Part shown: positions 50,800 through 55,399 of the stretch, piece after piece
How positions within the stretch are numbered: position 1 is the first letter of the stretch
Layout: each line of letters opens with the position of its first letter
Assembly (NCBI GenBank): GCA_017472665.1
Contig: JAFUOS010000004.1
Span: 1-55,399 of the forward strand
Direction: 5' to 3'
DNA length: 55,399 nt
Source of the DNA: Tyzzerella sp.
GTDB lineage: Bacteria; Bacillota; Clostridia; Lachnospirales; Lachnospiraceae
Position numbers and translations under genes: made by a program
Notes under the pieces: generated by a model
Database searches by the model: none
What the model saw: the letters and a program-made list of their open reading frames with translations, nothing else
What the model was told of the DNA's origin: nothing

Positions 50800-51030
50800 A
50801 TGCGTCAATATAAAATGCAAGAGACAAAAGAAGTAGAAAAAATCATCTGCAATAAATGTGGCAAAGAAATTGTAGTAAAAAATGGAATATCGGAAGAAGA
50901 TGTACTTTCTGTGGAGAAACGCTGGGGGTACTTTTCAAACAAAGACAATGACGTGCATGAATTTGATATATGCGAGGCATGTTATGATGAGTGGACTTCG
51001 ACATTTGCGATTCCGATAGAACAGAAATAG
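50800..51030 (+). CDS. Small zinc-ribbon-like protein
   Basis: 76-residue protein with CNKC (residues 17-20) and CEAC (about 59-62), spaced for one zinc ion. The rest is Asp/Glu-rich with a WGYFSNKDNDVHEFD segment. AGAGGAGG precedes the ATG at 50800. It lies 11 bases before rnz and may belong to the same transcript, but no named function is recognised. A nucleic-acid-binding or adaptor role is possible. Confidence 0.75.
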   Translation: MRQYKMQETKEVEKIICNKCGKEIVVKNGISEEDVLSVEKRWGYFSNKDNDVHEFDICEACYDEWTSTFAIPIEQK

Positions 51031-51041
51031 AGGAGAAATGC

Positions 51042-51953
51042 ATGTTAGATGTATGTTTATTGGGAAGCGGCGGTATGATGCCTCTTCCATATCGGTGGCT
51101 TACGTCGCTGATGACAAGATTTAATGGAAGCAGTTTACTCATTGACTGTGGAGAAGGAACGCAGGTTGCAATCAAAGAAAAAGGCTGGAGCTTTAAGCCA
51201 ATTGATGTAATCTGTTTTACCCATTATCATGGTGATCATATTAGCGGATTGCCAGGGCTTCTTCTTACAATGGGGAACGCGGACCGGACTGAACCTTTGA
51301 CTTTGATTGGTCCAAAAGGCTTAGAACGTGTGGTAAATGCACTGCGTATCATTGCGCCGGAACTTCCGTTTGAATTAAAATTCATAGAAATCACACAGCC
51401 GGAAGAAACGTTTGAACTGAACGGATATCGTTTAAAAGCATTCCGTGTCAATCACAATGTGCTGTGTTATGGTTATACACTGGAAATTGACCGTGCGGGT
51501 AAGTTTGATTTAGAAAGAGCGATTGCTCAGGAGATTCCAAAACCATTTTGGAAGCATTTACAAAAAGGCGAAACCATTGAAGACAATGGTCGTGTGTTTA
51601 CTCCGGATATGGTTCTTGGTGCTCCGAGAAAAGGAATTAAACTGACATATTGCACCGATACACGCCCTACAAATTCTATTCGTGAAAATGCGGTTGGCTC
51701 AGATTTATTTATTTGTGAAGGCATGTATGGGGAAAAAGACAAGGCTGCAAAAGCAGTAGAATATAAACACATGACATTTTACGAGGCGGCAAATCTTGCA
51801 AAAGAAGCAGAAGTAAAAGAAATGTGGTTGACCCATTACAGTCCATCGCTCACAAGACCAGAAGAATACATGGATGATGTAAGAGCGATCTTTCCTTTTG
51901 CAAAAGCTGGGAAAGACGGTATGTCAGTAGAATTGGATTTCCCTGAAAATTAG
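51042..51953 (+). CDS. rnz: Ribonuclease Z
   Basis: 303-residue metallo-beta-lactamase fold endonuclease that trims the 3' trailers of tRNAs lacking an encoded CCA. The zinc motif [11 protein letters not shown] is at about residues 62-72, further ligands follow (RVNHN, CTDTRP, THYSP), and the tRNA-binding flexible-arm region is present. All tRNAs in this window lack CCA, which fits its need. GAGGAG precedes the ATG at 51042. Confidence 0.93.
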   Translation: MLDVCLLGSGGMMPLPYRWLTSLMTRFNGSSLLIDCGEGTQVAIKEKGWSFKPIDVICFTHYHGDHISGLPGLLLTMGNADRTEPLTLIGPKGLERVVNALRIIAPELPFELKFIEITQPEETFELNGYRLKAFRVNHNVLCYGYTLEIDRAGKFDLERAIAQEIPKPFWKHLQKGETIEDNGRVFTPDMVLGAPRKGIKLTYCTDTRPTNSIRENAVGSDLFICEGMYGEKDKAAKAVEYKHMTFYEAANLAKEAEVKEMWLTHYSPSLTRPEEYMDDVRAIFPFAKAGKDGMSVELDFPEN

Positions 51954-51979
51954 ATTGGTATCAAAAAGAGGACAAAACA

Positions 51980-53008
51980 ATGACAGAAGAAAAAGATATT
52001 TTGATATTAGCGATTGAAAGTTCCTGTGATGAAACGGCGGCTTCCGTTGTGAAAAATGGCCGCGAGATTTTGTCGAATGTGATTTTCTCGCAAATTGAAC
52101 TTCACAAATTATATGGCGGAGTTGTTCCAGAGATTGCTTCCCGTAAACACATTGAAAAAATCAACCAGGTGATTGAAGAGGCCTTAGCAGAGGCGAATGT
52201 TACTTTAGATGATTTAGATGCAATCGGAGTTACTTACGGTCCGGGATTAGTAGGTGCGCTTTTAGTAGGTGTTGCGGAAGCAAAGGCAATTGCCTATGCA
52301 AAAAATCTCCCATTAGTTGGTGTGCATCACATTGAAGGTCATATTTCGGCAAACTATATTGAAAATAAAGAGTTAGAACCACCATTCGTATGTCTCGTTG
52401 TTTCTGGAGGACATACGCATTTGGTGTGCGTAAAAGATTATGGTAAATATGAAATCATCGGAAGAACCAGAGATGATGCAGCTGGAGAAGCATTTGATAA
52501 AGTAGCCCGTGCAATTGGGCTCGGCTATCCGGGTGGTCCTAAGATTGACAAGTTGTCAAAAGAAGGAAATGCTGATGCAATCGTATTCCCAAAAGCACAT
52601 ATTGAAGATGCACCGTATGATTTTAGTTTCAGCGGGGTAAAATCTTCTGTGTTGAATTATATTAATGGATGCAAAATGAAGGGCGAAGAATATAATCAGG
52701 CAGATATCGCAGCTTCCTTTCAAAAAGCAGTTACAGACGTTTTGGTAGAAAATGCGATGCGTGCCGTAAAAGAATATGGCTTGTCAAAATTCGCAATTGC
52801 AGGTGGAGTGGCTTCCAATAGTACCCTTCGTGCAGCTATGAAAAAAGCTTGTGAAGAAAATGGTGTGGAATTCTATCACCCATCTCCTATTTATTGTACA
52901 GACAATGCTGCGATGATAGGAGTGGCAGCTTACTATGAGTTTATCAATGGAACAAGACACGGCTGGGATTTAAATGCCGTTCCAAACTTGAAATTGGGAG
53001 AACGTTAA
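51980..53008 (+). CDS. tsaD: tRNA N6-threonylcarbamoyladenosine transferase TsaD
   Basis: 342-residue catalytic ASKHA enzyme that transfers the threonylcarbamoyl group to A37 of t[17 protein letters not shown] at the start, the [12 protein letters not shown] metal ligands (His pair), SGGHTHL and [12 protein letters not shown] are intact. Tsa partners lie 1.7-2.9 kb upstream in the same cluster. ispD begins one base after the stop. Confidence 0.96.
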   Translation: MTEEKDILILAIESSCDETAASVVKNGREILSNVIFSQIELHKLYGGVVPEIASRKHIEKINQVIEEALAEANVTLDDLDAIGVTYGPGLVGALLVGVAEAKAIAYAKNLPLVGVHHIEGHISANYIENKELEPPFVCLVVSGGHTHLVCVKDYGKYEIIGRTRDDAAGEAFDKVARAIGLGYPGGPKIDKLSKEGNADAIVFPKAHIEDAPYDFSFSGVKSSVLNYINGCKMKGEEYNQADIAASFQKAVTDVLVENAMRAVKEYGLSKFAIAGGVASNSTLRAAMKKACEENGVEFYHPSPIYCTDNAAMIGVAAYYEFINGTRHGWDLNAVPNLKLGER

Positions 53009-53009
53009 T

Positions 53010-53705
53010 ATGCAAAAAGCAAAATGCACAGCGATTGTACTGGCCGGTGGTCAGGGGAAACGCATGGGCACCAAAGTTCAAAAACAATATTTGGAAATTC
53101 AAGGAAAGCCCGTTTTGTATTATTCCTTGCATACATTTCAAAATTCAGAACTAATAGATGAAATTATATTGGTGGTTGGAGAAAATCAGGAAGAGTATTG
53201 CAGAAGAGAAATTGTAGACAAATTTGAGATTACAAAAGTTACAAAAATTGTAGTGGGAGGTTCCGAACGTTATTATTCCGTTTGGAATGGTTTGTGTGCA
53301 ATAGATGAGGATGGATATGTGTTCATTCACGACGGTGCGCGCCCATTTATTAATGATGAAATATTGAATCGGGCATACGAAGCCGTGCAAGAAGAAAAGG
53401 CTTGCGTGGTGGGGATGCCTGTAAAAGATACGATTAAGATTGCAGATGAGAATGCATTCGCAAAAGAAACACCAAACAGAAATTTTGTCTGGATGGTTCA
53501 GACACCGCAGGTTTTCGAAACAACATTAGTGAAAAAAGCGTATGGAATGCTGATGGAGCAAGAGTATATTGCGGTGACAGACGATGCAATGGTTGTAGAA
53601 ACCATGCTGGGGCAAAATGTGAAATTGGTAGAAGGCTCTTATCAGAACATCAAAATTACAACTCCAGAAGACCTTGCAATTGCTGAGGTTTTTGCGTCGA
53701 TATAA
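53010..53705 (+). CDS. ispD: 2-C-methyl-D-erythritol 4-phosphate cytidylyltransferase
   Basis: 231-residue nucleotidyltransferase. The N-terminal CTP-binding LAGGQGKRMGTKVQKQYLEI, the DGARPFIND motif, the TPQVF segment and the ITTPEDLAIAE end are typical. It makes CDP-ME in the non-mevalonate isoprenoid pathway. TarI, which makes CDP-ribitol, has a closely related sequence and cannot be fully excluded. No ribitol genes are near, favouring IspD. It is translationally coupled to tsaD. Confidence 0.9.
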   Translation: MQKAKCTAIVLAGGQGKRMGTKVQKQYLEIQGKPVLYYSLHTFQNSELIDEIILVVGENQEEYCRREIVDKFEITKVTKIVVGGSERYYSVWNGLCAIDEDGYVFIHDGARPFINDEILNRAYEAVQEEKACVVGMPVKDTIKIADENAFAKETPNRNFVWMVQTPQVFETTLVKKAYGMLMEQEYIAVTDDAMVVETMLGQNVKLVEGSYQNIKITTPEDLAIAEVFASI

Positions 53706-53754
53706 ATAGATGGTGTGATGGACAAAATAAAATAAAAATTTTTGAAAAAAGTTG

Positions 53755-53783
53755 TTGACAGTGTTCAAAAGCTATGGTAATAT
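53755..53783 (+). promoter_or_regulatory. Promoter of the tRNA-Ser genes
   Basis: TTGACA (53755-53760), a 17-base spacer and TAATAT (53778-53783). It is preceded by the same AAAAAAGTTG as at the other stable-RNA promoters. Confidence 0.8.
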
Positions 53784-53831
53784 AAACTACGTCGCTGGCG
53801 AGCACGGCGTACACAACTAAATAATATATGT

Positions 53832-53917
53832 GCAGAGGTATCGAAGTGGTCATAACGAGGCGGTCTTGAAAACCGTTTGTCCGAGAGGGCGCGTGGGTTC
53901 GAATCCCACCCTCTGCG
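53832..53917 (+). tRNA. tRNA-Ser (UGA)
   Basis: Class II tRNA with acceptor GCAGAGG/CCTCTGC, anticodon loop CTTGAAA with anticodon TGA, and a long variable arm. CCA is not encoded. Confidence 0.94.
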
Positions 53918-53920
53918 TTA

Positions 53921-53955
53921 GAAAAACCACCAACTTATAACTGGTGGTTTTCTTA
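53921..53955 (+). terminator. Hairpin between the two tRNA-Ser genes
   Basis: GAAAAACCACCA pairs with TGGTGGTTTTC around ACTTATAAC. It may terminate or serve as a processing boundary, since the next tRNA has no obvious promoter. Confidence 0.7.
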
Positions 53956-53978
53956 TGCCATAAGAAATAATAGACTTT

Positions 53979-54067
53979 GGAGAAGTACCCAAGAGGCTGA
54001 AGGGGCTCCCCTGGAAAGGGAGTAGGTCGTTAATAGCGGCGCGCGGGTTCAAATCCCGCCTTCTCCG
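53979..54067 (+). tRNA. tRNA-Ser (GGA)
   Basis: Class II tRNA with acceptor GGAGAAG/CTTCTCC, anticodon stem CTCCC/GGGAG around CTGGAAA with anticodon GGA, and a long variable arm. CCA is not encoded. Confidence 0.94.
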
Positions 54068-54072
54068 TAGAA

Positions 54073-54118
54073 AAGATCCTTGATTTTGATACATAAGTAT
54101 TGAAGTTAAGGATTTTTT
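54073..54118 (+). terminator. Terminator after tRNA-Ser (GGA)
   Basis: GATCCTTGATTTTGATAC pairs imperfectly with GTATTGAAGTTAAGGATT, followed by TTTT. Confidence 0.65.
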
Positions 54119-54154
54119 CGTATACAAGGAAGATGCGCTTAAAACAGGTAATAG

Positions 54155-54183
54155 TTGCATAGAAATCTACTAAATGGTATTAT
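54155..54183 (+). promoter_or_regulatory. Promoter of the final membrane protein gene
   Basis: TTGCAT (54155-54160), a 17-base spacer and TATTAT (54178-54183), 23 bases before the ATG. Confidence 0.6.
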
Positions 54184-54206
54184 AAACGAAAAGGGGGATG
54201 AACGTT

Positions 54207-54917
54207 ATGTATATGGACGAAACGAAGATTATGATGATTGTAGCATTTGTGGTTTTGGGGCTTTATCTGCTTATTATCGGACTGGGAATTGCAAGTTATA
54301 TTATGAAATCCTTGTCTTTATACACGATAGCAAACAGAAGGCAAGTCAAAAATCCATGGATGGCATGGGTTCCAGTCGCCAATTATTGGCTAAAAGGAAG
54401 TGTCGTAGATGATTATGATGAACAGAACGGAATGAAAAGAAAATGGCGTGTTGTACTTTTGGTATTATCATTGCTTTCTACTGTGGGGTTAATAGTTGTG
54501 TACATAGCCATGTTTTTATGGATATTTTCCATGACTGCACAATACAGTTATAGTTATTTGGGACCAGAGGTGACAGAAATGATCGGGGGATTAATTGTGG
54601 TATATGCTGCACTGATTGTTGTTGCCTTGGTAGCTGCAGCGTTGCAAACCTGCAATGCAATATGTTTGTATAAGATTTTTGAATCGACAGTTCCAGAGAA
54701 ATCGTTGAAATATATGCTATTAAGCATATTAGTACCACTTGCAGAGGCTATCTGTCTTTTGAAATGCAGACATCAAGGATATTCAAAGGAACTGGTGTAT
54801 CCAGGGGAAATGCCTGAGATGATGCAAGAGATCAATGTACCAACATATATGCCAGAAACAAAAGTGGAAGAAGTTTCTGTAGAAAAAGATGTGGAAGAGG
54901 ACGAACCTCAGTCATAA
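54207..54917 (+). CDS. Hypothetical membrane protein with four helices
   Basis: 236-residue protein with membrane segments near residues 7-30, 82-105, 123-145 and a final one near 168-185, then an acidic 45-residue tail (Glu/Pro-rich). The central loop NPWMAWVPVANYWLKG is reminiscent of clostridial membrane proteins of unknown function. I do not recognise a family with confidence. The start at 54207 is preferred because AGGGGGA lies 8 bases upstream; an ATG at 54198 lies too close to it. Confidence 0.72.
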   Translation: MYMDETKIMMIVAFVVLGLYLLIIGLGIASYIMKSLSLYTIANRRQVKNPWMAWVPVANYWLKGSVVDDYDEQNGMKRKWRVVLLVLSLLSTVGLIVVYIAMFLWIFSMTAQYSYSYLGPEVTEMIGGLIVVYAALIVVALVAAALQTCNAICLYKIFESTVPEKSLKYMLLSILVPLAEAICLLKCRHQGYSKELVYPGEMPEMMQEINVPTYMPETKVEEVSVEKDVEEDEPQS

Positions 54918-54993
54918 GTTGTTTAAAGGGATCAATCTTCTTGATACTGATTATAATCAAAAAGGATAGGAAAGCAAAGAATGGAAAGAAGAA

Positions 54994-55036
54994 GCTCTAA
55001 GTTCGATAGAGAAGTATCGGACTTAGAGCCCTTTTT
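54994..55036 (+). terminator. Terminator between the membrane gene and the rRNA promoters
   Basis: GCTCTAAGT with CGATA pairs with TATCG and ACTTAGAGC around GAGAAG, followed by CCTTTTTG. Confidence 0.85.
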
Positions 55037-55175
55037 GTTTATTTTTTGCGAAATGTTTGGTTTTGAGGGTGAGGCATATCTTGTTGAAAAAATTGAGAAG
55101 AACACAACATTTAGAATAAATAAAAACATAAAAAATAAATGTTGAAAAATTAGAGAAAAAATCAAAAAAAGAGTA

Positions 55176-55204
55176 TTGACAAACAAAAAAGAAGGTGTTA
55201 TTCT
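55176..55204 (+). promoter_or_regulatory. First of two tandem stable-RNA promoters
   Basis: TTGACA (55176-55181), a 17-base spacer and TATTCT (55199-55204), in an A-rich setting. Confidence 0.65.
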
Positions 55205-55269
55205 GTTTAAGCGCTCGAAAAAAGCGCAAGAGTTTTTAAAATAAAACAAAAAAACTTGAAAAAAAGTTG

Positions 55270-55297
55270 TTGACAAAGACAGTCGAGATGTGATAAT
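55270..55297 (+). promoter_or_regulatory. Second tandem stable-RNA promoter
   Basis: TTGACA (55270-55275), a 16-base spacer and GATAAT (55292-55297). The upstream AAAAAAGTTG is shared with the tRNA promoters. Confidence 0.7.
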
Positions 55298-55399
55298 CTA
55301 AATGAGCTGTCGCGAGACAACAAAGAACATTGATAATTAAACAATAGATGACAATAACGAACCTGAAAATTTCTAAGAGAAATAATTCAGAACGGACAT
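55298..55399 (+). other. Probable rRNA operon leader at the right edge
   Basis: No gene is visible here. After two tandem promoters come GAACATTGATAATTAAACA-type sequence, as in clostridial rRNA leaders and spacers, and the window ends. A 16S gene is expected just beyond; this is inference because no rRNA sequence is in the window. Confidence 0.5.

Noticed and set aside
54155-54412. 85-residue frame overlapping the last membrane protein
   Set aside because: It is an alternative frame of the same DNA and begins at the -35 box, with no ribosome site.

Overview
The window looks like chromosomal DNA of a strictly anaerobic, low-GC Gram-positive bacterium of the class Clostridia, most likely a Lachnospiraceae-type gut organism. 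The evidence is the AT-rich, A-rich coding style, strong AGGAGG ribosome sites, T-box and FMN riboswitches, [FeFe]-hydrogenase maturases, an anaerobic ribonucleotide reductase, an Fe-S serine dehydratase, a type III glutamine synthetase and a rapZ-whiA-HPr cluster. This placement is inference from gene content. I saw no prophage, insertion sequence or CRISPR array.

Layout. 0.4-2.6 kb: a PD-(D/E)XK (Rpn-type) nuclease overlapping a CapA-like protein. 2.6-8.6 kb: an accessory module of two divergent operons. The left one encodes a PadR repressor, a HAAS-type membrane protein and a secreted protein. The right one has a leader peptide with attenuator, an anchored ectodomain protein, three membrane subunits, an ABC ATPase and a second anchored ectodomain protein. 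The two operons end in near-identical hairpin terminators. 8.6-16 kb: a HAD phosphatase, a fused ABC-FtsX exporter, a CwlC-like amidase without signal peptide, a sigma-like protein lacking promoter-recognition parts and a CBS-domain membrane protein. 16-19.2 kb: murB-rapZ-whiA-HPr-like, with yvcK absent and the HPr histidine replaced by glutamate. 19.2-26.3 kb: lipid kinase, fructose-bisphosphate aldolase, glutamine synthetase III, a tiny Asn-rich protein behind a sporulation-like promoter, an rRNA methyltransferase, RdgB and a phosphodiesterase.

26.4-27.2 kb: a seven-tRNA operon. 27.2-31 kb: a DRE-TIM aldolase, a PlsC-like acyltransferase with zinc ribbon, and an ECF sigma factor fused through a membrane helix to a YARHG domain. 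31.1-31.6 kb: a promoter-to-terminator unit without a real ORF (candidate small RNA) converging on a tRNA-Leu. 31.7-35.1 kb: sirtuin, ArAE-type membrane protein and sdaAA/sdaAB. 35.2-41.3 kb: hydG, hydF, nrdG and nrdD with a thioredoxin-like tail. 41.3-44.6 kb: T-box, thrS, proC. 44.7-48.5 kb: TetR, tex, FMN riboswitch and ribU. 48.5-53.7 kb: a YcxB-like protein, tsaE, tsaB, rimI, a small zinc protein, rnz, tsaD and ispD. 53.7-55.4 kb: two tRNA-Ser genes, a membrane protein, and tandem stable-RNA promoters that probably start an rRNA operon just beyond the window.

Most of the window is housekeeping. The least explained parts are the divergent PadR/ABC module with its leader-peptide attenuator, the membrane-tethered sigma factor, the sigma-like protein without DNA-contact residues, the Asn-rich mini-protein and the candidate RNA near 31.3 kb. 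Coding calls rest on translated motifs and family knowledge; promoter and operator calls are by-eye matches.
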